A DNA stretch of 32,919 bases from assembly GCA_016186915.1 (NCBI GenBank), contig JACPKU010000002.1, positions 1 through 32,919 of the forward strand, written 5' to 3'. Position numbers and translations under genes: made by a program. Origin of the DNA: Candidatus Doudnabacteria bacterium. Its GTDB lineage: Bacteria > Patescibacteriota > Doudnabacteria > UBA920 > O2-02-FULL-48-8. This document shows, in pieces, positions 1-8,085 of the stretch. Numbering within the stretch: position 1 is the first letter of the stretch; each line of letters starts with the position of its first letter. The notes under the pieces were generated by a model. The model did no database searches and was not told where the DNA came from. It saw only the letters and a program-made list of their open reading frames with translations.

Positions 1-160
1 AGAGCAAGCTCGGTGCGGGGTAAACTCCGCTACCGCTTTGCGGCGACGCGGAGGTGTCGGTGCCGCGCCAAAGGCGCGGCACTTCTCTTTTTCAAAAATT
101 TTTGATAAAGTGAGTTCGAGCGAAGTTGTATAAAGACACCAAAACCATACTTTTCGGTTT

Positions 161-247
161 TGGTGGGCAGAGCAGGATTCGAACCTGCGTAGGACGAAGG
201 CCAGGTGATTTACAGTCACCCCTCGTTGACCGCTTGAGTATCTGCCC
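161..247 (-). tRNA. tRNA-Tyr (anticodon GTA), CCA encoded
   Basis: Reverse complement GGGCAGA...CTGTAAA...GGTTCGAATCC...TCTGCCCACCA: 7-bp acceptor stem, GTA anticodon, long variable arm, T-loop. Confidence 0.93.
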
Positions 248-267
248 GTGAAACGTCTGACGTTTCG

Positions 268-342
268 TGGAGCCGAGAAGAGGACTCGAACCTCCAACCT
301 ACGGTTTACAAAACCGTTGCTCTACCGTTGAGCTATCTCGGC
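268..342 (-). tRNA. tRNA-Thr (anticodon TGT), discriminator U, CCA encoded
   Basis: Reverse complement GCCGAGATAGCTCAACGGTAGAGCAACGGTTTTGTAAACCGTAGGTTGGAGGTTCGAGTCCTCTTCTCGGCTCCA; complete cloverleaf. Confidence 0.93.
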
Positions 343-435
343 ATCATGTTTATCCCGACGTTACAGTTGGGACTCCGATCCCGACGCCGACCGGTACGGG
401 ACGCCGACTAACGCGTCGGCGCCGAAGCGTCGGAG

Positions 436-469
436 CAAAACCGTTGCTCTACCATTGAGCTAAGCTGGC
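436..469 (-). pseudogene. 5'-half of a tRNA-Thr-like gene, truncated in the anticodon loop
   Basis: Reverse complement GCCAGCTTAGCTCAATGGTAGAGCAACGGTTTTG closely matches the 5' half of the adjacent tRNA-Thr; no 3' half follows, only a GC-rich palindrome. Confidence 0.6.
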
Positions 470-621
470 GATAATAATAAATCCCGCACATTCATTCATC
501 CCACAGTAAGCTACGGGGCATTCTGGAAAGGTGCGGGATAAACAACTCATAGTAGCAGAAAATTGCATTCCTGGCAACCCCGCCTTTCCCCTGCTAGCGA
601 GAATGCTGTACAAAAAAGAAT

Positions 622-657
622 CTCGGAGTTCTGTCCTTTTTGCCAAGGACAGAACGA
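622..657. terminator. Strong stem-loop (TTCTGTCCTT/AAGGACAGAA)
   Basis: Perfect 10-bp inverted repeat plus outer CTCG/CGAG, downstream of the minus-strand TPR gene. Confidence 0.4.
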
Positions 658-722
658 GAGCTTAGGTGCAAATTTTGTGTCTAGCAAAATTTGACGCCGT
701 CTTTTTTTACAGTACTCGAGCG

Positions 723-1568
723 TTATATCTTTAACTTCATCAATTTCTGTCTGGCCGCATTGTTCGTCGGCTCCAGTTCCAAAATCTGCTCGAGCATTTC
801 TTCGGCCCTGACAAAATTTTCTATCTTAATGTAAATATTGGCCAGAAACATCATATACCCAACATTTCTTTTGTCCAACTGCAAGGCTTGTGAAGTTGCC
901 TTGATTGCTTTGACCGGTTCGTCCAAGGCCTCAAAACATAAGGCCAGATTAATCCACCGCGCCGGTATTTTATTATTAATATTCAAAGCTTTCTCATAAG
1001 CTTCCGCGGCTTTATCGAATTTCTTTAAGGAATAAAAACACAGGGCCAAATTGCTCCAGTAAATATCTTTCTGCGGCTTGTGGACTGTCAAATATTGAAA
1101 AATTTCAAAAGCTTCCTCAAAATTTCTTTCCTGCAAATACAATCTTCCCAATCCTTCGTAAGCGCTGATGTCCAAAGGATCGCTTTTTATCGCCTCGAGA
1201 TATATGTCTTCCGGGGACCTCTCCTTGACCTGCTCGCTTTTCTGCAACACCAACTCGGTTGCTTCCGGCAGCCACTGCGGATCGCTGTCTGACTTTCTGA
1301 CTCGAATGCGAAAGGCTTGCCTTACTCTATCGACCTGTTTGGTAATTTGTTTCGAAGGCGTTAAATCTTTCGCTTCAAGTATAAAATGCCAGATCTTGCC
1401 CAGAGCATTTTTCAGCAAGTGCCAGAAATAGCTCAGCAGGTTTTCGCCTGAAGTTTTTTTTATCTTCCGCACCACCGGAGTTTGTATTACCTGCGGAATT
1501 TTGGCGAAGATTAAAGCCAAAAACCACAATCCCGCTGACAAAAAAATGATCCAAAGGAAAATTGCCAT
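723..1568 (-). CDS. TPR-repeat membrane-anchored protein
   Basis: 281-aa ORF; N-terminal hydrophobic segment, then tandem TPR-like repeats (YWSNLALCFYSLKKFDKAAEAYEKAL...ARWINLALCFEALDEPVKAIKATSQAL). Confidence 0.8.
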   Translation of the reverse strand: MAIFLWIIFLSAGLWFLALIFAKIPQVIQTPVVRKIKKTSGENLLSYFWHLLKNALGKIWHFILEAKDLTPSKQITKQVDRVRQAFRIRVRKSDSDPQWLPEATELVLQKSEQVKERSPEDIYLEAIKSDPLDISAYEGLGRLYLQERNFEEAFEIFQYLTVHKPQKDIYWSNLALCFYSLKKFDKAAEAYEKALNINNKIPARWINLALCFEALDEPVKAIKATSQALQLDKRNVGYMMFLANIYIKIENFVRAEEMLEQILELEPTNNAARQKLMKLKI

Positions 1569-1571
1569 TGA

Positions 1572-2159
1572 TTATTGGCTTCCAAGCGCAAAACGAGTAA
1601 ACCTACGCACTTGGATATTTTCGCCCAATTTATTGACCTGTTCGGCGATCAGATCTTTAATCTTTTTGTCTTGGTCTCTCACCCAAACCTGCTCAAGCAG
1701 ACAAACTTCTTCATAAAATTTATCCAACTTGCCCTCGACTATCTTAGCTCTCACATTTTCAGGCTTATCCTTGATCTGTTCAAGATAAATCTCTTTCTCT
1801 TTTTCAACCATGTCCTGGGGCACTTCTTCGCGGCTTATGAAACTGGGGTTAACCGCTGCGATTTGCAAAGCCAGCTCGTCGGCCAATTTTTTAAACTCCT
1901 CGTTGCGCGCCACAAAATCAGTCTCACAATTAAGCTCCAACAACACCCCTACTTTACCGCCGGCATGGACGTAAGAAACGATCAATCCCTCCTTGGCCGC
2001 TCGCGTTGATTTTTTAGCCAGAGTTGCCTGGCCTTTTTTTCGAAGCAGGACCCGGGCGGCTTCAAAATTTTCAGCTTCCTCAAGGGCTTTCTTGGCAACC
2101 ATCATGCCAGCGCCGGTAATTTCTCTGAGTTTTTTTACATCGTCCGAAGATGCTTTCAT
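1572..2159 (-). CDS. tsf: Translation elongation factor Ts
   Basis: VKKLREITGAGMMVAKKALEEA...LNCETDFVARNEEFKKLADELALQ; adjacent to rpsB. Confidence 0.96.
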   Translation of the reverse strand: MKASSDDVKKLREITGAGMMVAKKALEEAENFEAARVLLRKKGQATLAKKSTRAAKEGLIVSYVHAGGKVGVLLELNCETDFVARNEEFKKLADELALQIAAVNPSFISREEVPQDMVEKEKEIYLEQIKDKPENVRAKIVEGKLDKFYEEVCLLEQVWVRDQDKKIKDLIAEQVNKLGENIQVRRFTRFALGSQ

Positions 2160-2884
2160 GTTTGCTCCTGTTTGGACTCAACGGCCACTGCCTGCTGGTC
2201 AAATTTCGCTTTGCCTTCACTGACCGCCTCAGCAAAAACTTGCGTCATAAACGTAATTACTTTAATAGCGTCGTCGTTGGACGGGATGACGTAATCAACT
2301 TTTGACGGATCAGTGTTGGTGTCCGTAAGCCCAATAACTTTAATCCCACTCTGGTGAGCTTCTTCCACAGGAATTTTGTCGTATTTTACATCCACTATGA
2401 ATACCGCTTCCGGCAGCCTTTTCATATCCTTAATCCCGGAAAAAAATGTCTTCATCTTTTCGATTTCGCGCTTAATCATCAACTGTTCTTTCTTGGTGTA
2501 TTTGCTGATCTCTCCGTCAGCCACCAATTTTTCCAGCCGCTCCATTTTTCTGATACTCTTCTGCACAGTGCGAAAATTGGTAAACGTCCCGCCCAGCCAG
2601 CGCGTAACCACGTAAGGCATGCCGCAAGACTCCGCGGCCTTTCTCACTCCCTCCTTGGCTTGCCGCTTGGTGCCGACAAACAAGACAACACCGCCCTTAC
2701 TCACCAAATCCTGAACGTATTCCAACGCTTCAATTAATTTTTGTTTGGTTTTTTCCAAATCTAAAATATGAATGTTGTTGCGGGCAGCGAAAATATAGGG
2801 TTTCATTTTGGGATTCCACAAAGACGTCTTGTGGCCAAAATGCACCCCTGCTTTCAACATATCAATCAACGTAATCGGCTTCAT
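2156..2884 (-). CDS. rpsB: 30S ribosomal protein S2
   Basis: LKAGVHFGHKTSLWNPKMKPYIFAARNNIHILDLEKT...VGTKRQAKEGVRKAAESCGMPYVVTRWLGGTFTNF. Confidence 0.98.
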   Translation of the reverse strand: MKPITLIDMLKAGVHFGHKTSLWNPKMKPYIFAARNNIHILDLEKTKQKLIEALEYVQDLVSKGGVVLFVGTKRQAKEGVRKAAESCGMPYVVTRWLGGTFTNFRTVQKSIRKMERLEKLVADGEISKYTKKEQLMIKREIEKMKTFFSGIKDMKRLPEAVFIVDVKYDKIPVEEAHQSGIKVIGLTDTNTDPSKVDYVIPSNDDAIKVITFMTQVFAEAVSEGKAKFDQQAVAVESKQEQT

Positions 2885-3068
2885 GGTTGATCCTTAATAC
2901 TTCTGTTGTCTTCTTCTGCTTTTTGGGATCTCGGCTAGATTGCTCAATCTCTATGAGCATTTTAACCGGACAGGACCTTAAACATCAGACAACATGTATG
3001 ATTAATAGCTCTACTATCTTAACACACTCCGGACAAAAAAACAAGCCTTCCTTTGGATGGTTTTAAGT

Positions 3069-3140
3069 CCATACCGCTTGATTGAAGAGTTCAGCGAATT
3101 GGTACGTCATAGCACTATAGGTTAATAGTGAACCAATTGG
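3069..3140. repeat. Direct repeat R1 (left bracket of purN-purD cassette)
   Basis: CCATACCGCTTGATTGAAGAGTTCAGCGAATTGGTACGTCATAGCACTATAGGTTAATAGTGAACCAATTGG; aligns without gaps to 5386-5457 with 7 mismatches over 72 bp. Confidence 0.95.
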
Positions 3141-3196
3141 TAATAGTCCATTATTTGAAGAGGTTAAACCTGTTCACCCGTCCACCTGCCAGAGCG

Positions 3197-3234
3197 AAAA
3201 AAACAAGGGTGATCGACTTGGCAGTCAATCACCC
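3197..3234 (-). terminator. Rho-independent terminator of purN-purD
   Basis: Stem GGGTGATcGACT/AGTCaATCACCC (3207-3234), followed on the minus strand by TTGTTTTTTT. Confidence 0.88.
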
Positions 3235-3262
3235 GCTCCCCTCCCGCAACCCTCCTTCTTGC

Positions 3263-4534
3263 TTACAGGCCCGCGGCGATGTCGGTCCGCAAGTCCTTGC
3301 CTTCAAACTGGATCAGCGCGGCTGCCTCGTAGGCCCGGGTTCTGGCTTCATCGTAGTTCTTGCCCAGACCCTCGACGTCAAGCACCCGACCGCCGTCTGT
3401 AACCACAATGCCATCTTCGTTGAATTTCGTCCCCGCGTGGAACACCAGCACTCCAGGCAACCGCTCGGCGTCGGCAATCCCGCTGATCGGGAATCCTTTC
3501 TCGTATTTGCCAGGGTAGCCGCCGGAGACGAGCACCACGCAGACTACCACCTGATCAGACCACTCTGCCTGAACGCCGGACAGCTCTCCCTTTACCGCTG
3601 CCAGAAGCAGGTCGAGTGGATTCGAGCGAAGCAGCGGCCAGATTACTGAGGCTTCGGGGTCGCCCATCCGGGCATTGAACTCGATGACATAGTTTTTCCC
3701 TTCCTCCGTCATCATCAAGCCGCCATACAGGAACCCGACATACGGATTGCCTTCGCGTGCCATGCCGGACACGGCCGGCCTCATGATGTCAGACACGATC
3801 CCCTGAAGCGCCACGTCAGAAATCCCCGGCACCGGGGCGTAGCCGCCCATGCCGCCGGTGTTGAGACCCTGGTCGCCATTGAACCGACGTTTGTAGTCCC
3901 TGGCCGGCCGAAACGGCAGAAATGTCTTGCCGTCCGACAGCCCGATGCAGGAAGACTCGCGACCCGAAAGCCGCTCTTCGATGAGCAGACGCTTCCCCGC
4001 CTCGCCGTATTTGCCCCAGACCAACATATCTGCGATGGTCTCGCGGGCCTGTTGATAATCGTAAGGCAAGACTACACCCTTGCCTTCACAAAGCCCGTCT
4101 GCCTTCAGCACGATCTTGTTTGCGCCGATTTTGACCACGCGAGCCTGAGCCTGGTCCGCGTCTGTGTAGTCCCTGAACTCAGGGACTCGGATTCCGTTGC
4201 GCTTCATGAAATAGCGCGCCCACACCTTACTGGTCTCCAACTGCGCCGCCTGCTTACTCGGTGCGAGGATCAACAGCCCGAGGTCGCGGAACCGGTCCGC
4301 GATTCCGACAGCGAGTGCGGCTTCTGGCCCGATCACAGTCAGGTTGGGTTGTGTCCTGTAAGCGAATTTGAGCAGGCTCTCCACATCTTGGTGCTCAATC
4401 GCCACGCATCGGGCAAGCTGGGCGATCCCAGCATTCCCCGGCGCACAGAAAATCTCTGCCGAAGGGTTGTGTTGACGCAGAGCCCAGATGGTCGCGTATT
4501 CCCTCGCGCCCTTGCCTGTCATCAGTATCTTCAC
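3263..4534 (-). CDS. purD: Phosphoribosylamine-glycine ligase-like (ATP-grasp) protein, GTG start
   Basis: GPEAALAVGIADRFRDLGLLILAPSKQAAQLETSKVWARYFMKRNGI, KADGLCEGKGVVLP, LNTGGMGGYAPVP, EFNARMGDPEASVIWPLL; SD AGGAGG upstream of GTG. Confidence 0.9.
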   Translation of the reverse strand: MKILMTGKGAREYATIWALRQHNPSAEIFCAPGNAGIAQLARCVAIEHQDVESLLKFAYRTQPNLTVIGPEAALAVGIADRFRDLGLLILAPSKQAAQLETSKVWARYFMKRNGIRVPEFRDYTDADQAQARVVKIGANKIVLKADGLCEGKGVVLPYDYQQARETIADMLVWGKYGEAGKRLLIEERLSGRESSCIGLSDGKTFLPFRPARDYKRRFNGDQGLNTGGMGGYAPVPGISDVALQGIVSDIMRPAVSGMAREGNPYVGFLYGGLMMTEEGKNYVIEFNARMGDPEASVIWPLLRSNPLDLLLAAVKGELSGVQAEWSDQVVVCVVLVSGGYPGKYEKGFPISGIADAERLPGVLVFHAGTKFNEDGIVVTDGGRVLDVEGLGKNYDEARTRAYEAAALIQFEGKDLRTDIAAGL

Positions 4535-4543
4535 GGTGTCCTC

Positions 4544-5284
4544 CTATCCGTTCGGGTAAGCCTGCTTGGCTGTTTCGATTGCAGCAAGCCAAGCTTGGCG
4601 TTCGTTCCTCTGCACCAGGCGGTTTTCCCTTTTGATTGGCCTCAGCTTGCCGAACTCCGACCGCCGATACAGCACGTTAATCACCAACTTGTGCTCGTGC
4701 GGCAGGACACGGTCAGATAGAATCCCGGCGGTATCGTTCTCGTACAGCCGTACCGGATGGATCCCGACCAATGGCCCGCCGTCCACTTCGGCCGTGAGCA
4801 CATGCACCGAGGCTTCGGTGCAAAACGGCCGCTGGATCCGCTTGGCGAATTCCAGCACTGCCTGATGCACAGCCTTGCCGTGCATACCTTGTCCACCGAA
4901 GTGAAGGTGTCCCGGATCCAAGGGTCCCGGGTGCTGGTTGTAGGACTCAATCACATCCGTCACAAAACCCGGTACAGTTCGCAGAAAGCCGCACAGAACG
5001 AGCACGTCCATGCTACGTTGTACGCACTCGTGAAGCAGAGCCTCACCGAAAGACTGGTCCTCCGGGTACTCGCTCCTCGACAGCACGATCCGGTCCTTGT
5101 CCGCAACACCGCAGATCCTGGCCTTGTCCAAGCCGCCGGCCCCGGCGTTGTTGGAAACAATCAGTACCGGATTCACCCGTCGCAGCATGTTATCGCAGCC
5201 GCAAGCAAGCAGCACCGAGCGCATGGTCGTTCCACCGCCCGAGATGGCAATGGCCAAGTTCAACTTCTCAAGCGTTCTTTTCAT
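4544..5284 (-). CDS. purN: Phosphoribosylglycinamide formyltransferase-like (PurN family)
   Basis: LAIAISGGGTTMRSVL, NQHPGPLDPGHLHFGGQGMHGKAVHQAVLEF, VHVLTAEVDGGPLVG: N-x-H and D of the formyltransferase site are present. SD GAGGAGGG favours the start at 5284 over the ORF-track start at 5314. Confidence 0.85.
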   Translation of the reverse strand: MKRTLEKLNLAIAISGGGTTMRSVLLACGCDNMLRRVNPVLIVSNNAGAGGLDKARICGVADKDRIVLSRSEYPEDQSFGEALLHECVQRSMDVLVLCGFLRTVPGFVTDVIESYNQHPGPLDPGHLHFGGQGMHGKAVHQAVLEFAKRIQRPFCTEASVHVLTAEVDGGPLVGIHPVRLYENDTAGILSDRVLPHEHKLVINVLYRRSEFGKLRPIKRENRLVQRNERQAWLAAIETAKQAYPNG

Positions 5285-5385
5285 CACTCCCTCCTCGGGA
5301 TTGTCGGTGTTCAAACTTCAAGGTTTGCGCCTTGATCTTACAGGATATCAAAACCCCTGGTCTTGGTAAAGCATAAAACTACAGC

Positions 5386-5457
5386 CCATGCCGCTTGATT
5401 GAGAAGTTCAGCGAATTGGTACGTCATAGCACTATAGGTCGATCATGAACCAATTGG
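5386..5457. repeat. Direct repeat R2 (right bracket of purN-purD cassette)
   Basis: CCATGCCGCTTGATTGAGAAGTTCAGCGAATTGGTACGTCATAGCACTATAGGTCGATCATGAACCAATTGG; partner of 3069-3140. Confidence 0.95.
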
Positions 5458-5555
5458 CGATATTCCTAGCTATCCCCACCAACAAGGGCTTGATTTATGG
5501 GTCAATCCGTGCTATGCTTTTTTAGCTATTCGAATGTTCATTAAACTTAGGCTTT

Positions 5556-5792
5556 ATGCGAGCAAATATCCACCCACAATATCATACTGATGCCAAAGTC
5601 GTCTGCGCCTGCGGCAACACTTTCACCACTGGTTCCACCAAGCCAGAGATGCATGTTGAAATTTGCTCCAACTGCCACCCCTTCTACACTGGCAAGCAAA
5701 ATCTTTTGGACACCGCCGGCACCATCGAGAAATTCAAAACTCGCGCATCCAAAGCTCGCAAAAAAGTTGCTCAGCCTAAATCCAAAGCTTAA
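5556..5792 (+). CDS. rpmE: 50S ribosomal protein L31
   Basis: [60 protein letters not shown]. Confidence 0.97.
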   Translation: MRANIHPQYHTDAKVVCACGNTFTTGSTKPEMHVEICSNCHPFYTGKQNLLDTAGTIEKFKTRASKARKKVAQPKSKA

Positions 5793-5895
5793 CAGCGATC
5801 CGAAAGATCCGAATTTCATCCGAATGATCCGAATATTCGCGGCATTCGAATGTCGTTGCCTGCCGGCAGGCAAGTAGATTCGGATCGCTTTATTT

Positions 5896-6948
5896 ATGAA
5901 CAACTACGAACACCTGAAAAAAGAACACTTTGGCATCTTGGAACAACTAGCAAAAACCACTGACCAGGGTGAACGCAAACGGCTGGGACAGCGCCAAGCC
6001 GAGCTTTTGCCTGTGCTAGAAAAAATTGAGCGATTAGAAAAGATAGAAAAAGAAATTGCCGAACATAACCAGATGGTTGCCAGCGACTCTGAATTGGCAG
6101 AAGTTGCCAAAGCCGAACTCCCCTCTTTGCAAGCAGAACAGACAAGATTAACTGAGGATCTAAAAGCAGCACTGCTACCAAAAGATCCTTTTGATGACAA
6201 CAACATTGTATTGGAAATTCGCGCAGGGGCTGGTGGCGACGAGGCCGGGCTGTTTGCGGCAGAGCTTTTGCGAATGTTTACGAAATATGCTGAAAGCTTA
6301 GGTTTCAAGGTTTCAATCGCTTCTTCCAACCGCACCCCAGTTGGCGGGTTCAAAGAAGTAATTGCTGAAGCCAAAGGACAAGGGGCATACTCTAAATTCA
6401 AATACGAATCCGGCGTGCATCGGGTGCAAAGGGTGCCGGCAACTGAAAAATCAGGGCGGGTGCATACCTCCACAGTAACTGTGGTGGTTCTGCCTGAAAT
6501 CGAAGAGGCAGACTTCAAACTTGATCCAAAGGACGTGAAAATTGAAGCCACCACTTCTTCTGGACACGGAGGCCAATCCGTAAACACCACTTATTCCGCC
6601 ATCCGAGCAACCCACATTCCTACAAACATTATGGTGTCTATCCAAGATGAGCGCAGTCAGTCTCAAAACAAAGAAAAAGCCCTGAATATTTTACGTGCCC
6701 GGGTTTTGGCGCACGAAGAAGAAAAAAAAATCAAAGAGCTCCGAGACAAAAGACGCTCTCAAGTCGGCACTGGTGACAGATCAGAAAAAATTCGGACTTA
6801 TAATTTTCCGCAAGACCGGATCACGGATCATCGAATCAGCGAAAGCTGGACCCAAATTCAATCCGTTCTGGATGGCAACTTGAATGCAATCACCCATTCT
6901 CTTGCGAAAGAAGATCAAAAACGCAAATTGGAACAGCAGGCCAAATGA
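5896..6948 (+). CDS. prfA: Peptide chain release factor 1
   Basis: [38 protein letters not shown] (PxT motif), [11 protein letters not shown] (GGQ). Confidence 0.96.
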   Translation: MNNYEHLKKEHFGILEQLAKTTDQGERKRLGQRQAELLPVLEKIERLEKIEKEIAEHNQMVASDSELAEVAKAELPSLQAEQTRLTEDLKAALLPKDPFDDNNIVLEIRAGAGGDEAGLFAAELLRMFTKYAESLGFKVSIASSNRTPVGGFKEVIAEAKGQGAYSKFKYESGVHRVQRVPATEKSGRVHTSTVTVVVLPEIEEADFKLDPKDVKIEATTSSGHGGQSVNTTYSAIRATHIPTNIMVSIQDERSQSQNKEKALNILRARVLAHEEEKKIKELRDKRRSQVGTGDRSEKIRTYNFPQDRITDHRISESWTQIQSVLDGNLNAITHSLAKEDQKRKLEQQAK

Positions 6949-7973
6949 CTGTAAAAGAAGCACTAAGACTCCACGATGACGCGGCGATCCTGCTAGGGTT
7001 TGTACTGAAAAAAGACCCTGCCTACCGGCAGACGGGCAAGGTTTTTTTGTTTTCCCATCCGGAAAAACAACTGACAAGAAAGCAAACCAAAAAATTTGAC
7101 CGACTTATCAAAAGCCGTCAGGAAGGAGTGCCGCTAGCTTATTTAACTGGAGAAAAAGAATTTTTCGGACTGAAATTTTTCGTCAATAAAAAAGTGCTCA
7201 TCCCCCGCCCGGAAACGGAGACCCTGGTAGAGATAATTTTAAATAAAATTCGAGGCAGGCCTTATAAAAAGCGATCGCCTATTATAGAGCCGTTGAAAAT
7301 TCTTGATCTCGGAACGGGATCGGGGAACATTATCGTTTCCATTGCGAGGAATGTAATGACTAAGCCCGCCTACCGGACGGACAGGCAATCTCACTTAAGA
7401 GATCGCCACGCCCTACGGGCTCGCGATCGTTTCCTTTTCTTTGCTTCAGACATCTCAAAACGTGCTCTTGCCGTGGCAAAAAAGAATGCCCGTCGGCACC
7501 AAGTCTCCGCCAAAGGCGGAAAAATCACTTTCAAACAGGGTTCACTCTTGGAACCCTGGAAGAATCAAGGCTTTGATATAATCGTGGCTAATTTGCCTTA
7601 CGGCTGGAAAGAGTGGAAAAACAACACCTCGGCCGAAACCGTAGGGCTTAAGTTTGAGCCTCAAAATGCGCTATTTACAAAAAAGAACGGCCTGGCAATA
7701 TACGAAAAGTTTTTTGAGCAAATTGCTAAGTACTATAACCCCCCTCAATCCCCCCTTATATTAAGGGGGGATGAAACTGCGTCCACTCCCCCTCTTAAAA
7801 TAAGAGGGGGCCGGGGGGAGTTATTACCTAAGCTGATTGCTCTTGAGTTCGACCCTCGTCAACTTCAGCAAATCAAAAAGCTGGCGGAAAAATTTCTGCC
7901 AGCTTATGAAATTCAAATTTCCAAAGATTTATCCGGACGGCCTCGTTTCCTTTCCATTTTTTCAATTTCTTAA
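6945..7973 (+). CDS. prmC: Release factor glutamine methyltransferase (HemK/PrmC), with in-frame palindromic insertions
   Basis: [55 protein letters not shown]; overlaps the end of prfA. Confidence 0.92.
   Translation: MTVKEALRLHDDAAILLGFVLKKDPAYRQTGKVFLFSHPEKQLTRKQTKKFDRLIKSRQEGVPLAYLTGEKEFFGLKFFVNKKVLIPRPETETLVEIILNKIRGRPYKKRSPIIEPLKILDLGTGSGNIIVSIARNVMTKPAYRTDRQSHLRDRHALRARDRFLFFASDISKRALAVAKKNARRHQVSAKGGKITFKQGSLLEPWKNQGFDIIVANLPYGWKEWKNNTSAETVGLKFEPQNALFTKKNGLAIYEKFFEQIAKYYNPPQSPLILRGDETASTPPLKIRGGRGELLPKLIALEFDPRQLQQIKKLAEKFLPAYEIQISKDLSGRPRFLSIFSIS
7738..7822. repeat. Tandem palindromes inserted in prmC coding sequence
   Basis: CCCCCCTTA-tat-TAAGGGGGG (7750-7770) and CCCCCTCTTA-aaa-TAAGAGGGGG (7788-7810), encoding [28 protein letters not shown]. 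Confidence 0.9.
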
Positions 7974-8085
7974 CGAGGCGATGGGCTGCAAATTAACCCG
8001 CGCAGCGCGACGGCGCGAGCGAGTAGGCTGCAAAATCAGCAGATTTTGACAGCCGGTAATTTGCAGACTGTCGCCGAGTTATTCT
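7973..8085. repeat. Long nested inverted repeat between convergent prmC and rplY
   Basis: AACGAGGCGAtgggCTGCAAATTA...TAATTTGCAGactgTCGCCgagTT, with inner hairpins GCGC/GCGC and AAAATC/GATTTT. Confidence 0.75.

Noticed and set aside
267-646. Short ORFs over and after the tRNA cluster
   Set aside because: Overlap the tRNA-Thr gene, half-tRNA and palindromic noncoding sequence.
1575-2009. 144-aa plus ORF opposite tsf, and 2354-2737 opposite rpsB
   Set aside because: Antisense to clear tsf and rpsB; translations are low-information.
4052-5335. Plus-strand ORFs 4052-4720 and 4757-5335 opposite purD/purN
   Set aside because: Shadow ORFs of GC-rich minus-strand genes with recognisable PurD/PurN motifs; no SD or family features.
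5904-6590. 228-aa minus ORF opposite prfA
   Set aside because: Antisense shadow; Ser-rich translation typical of the reverse frame.
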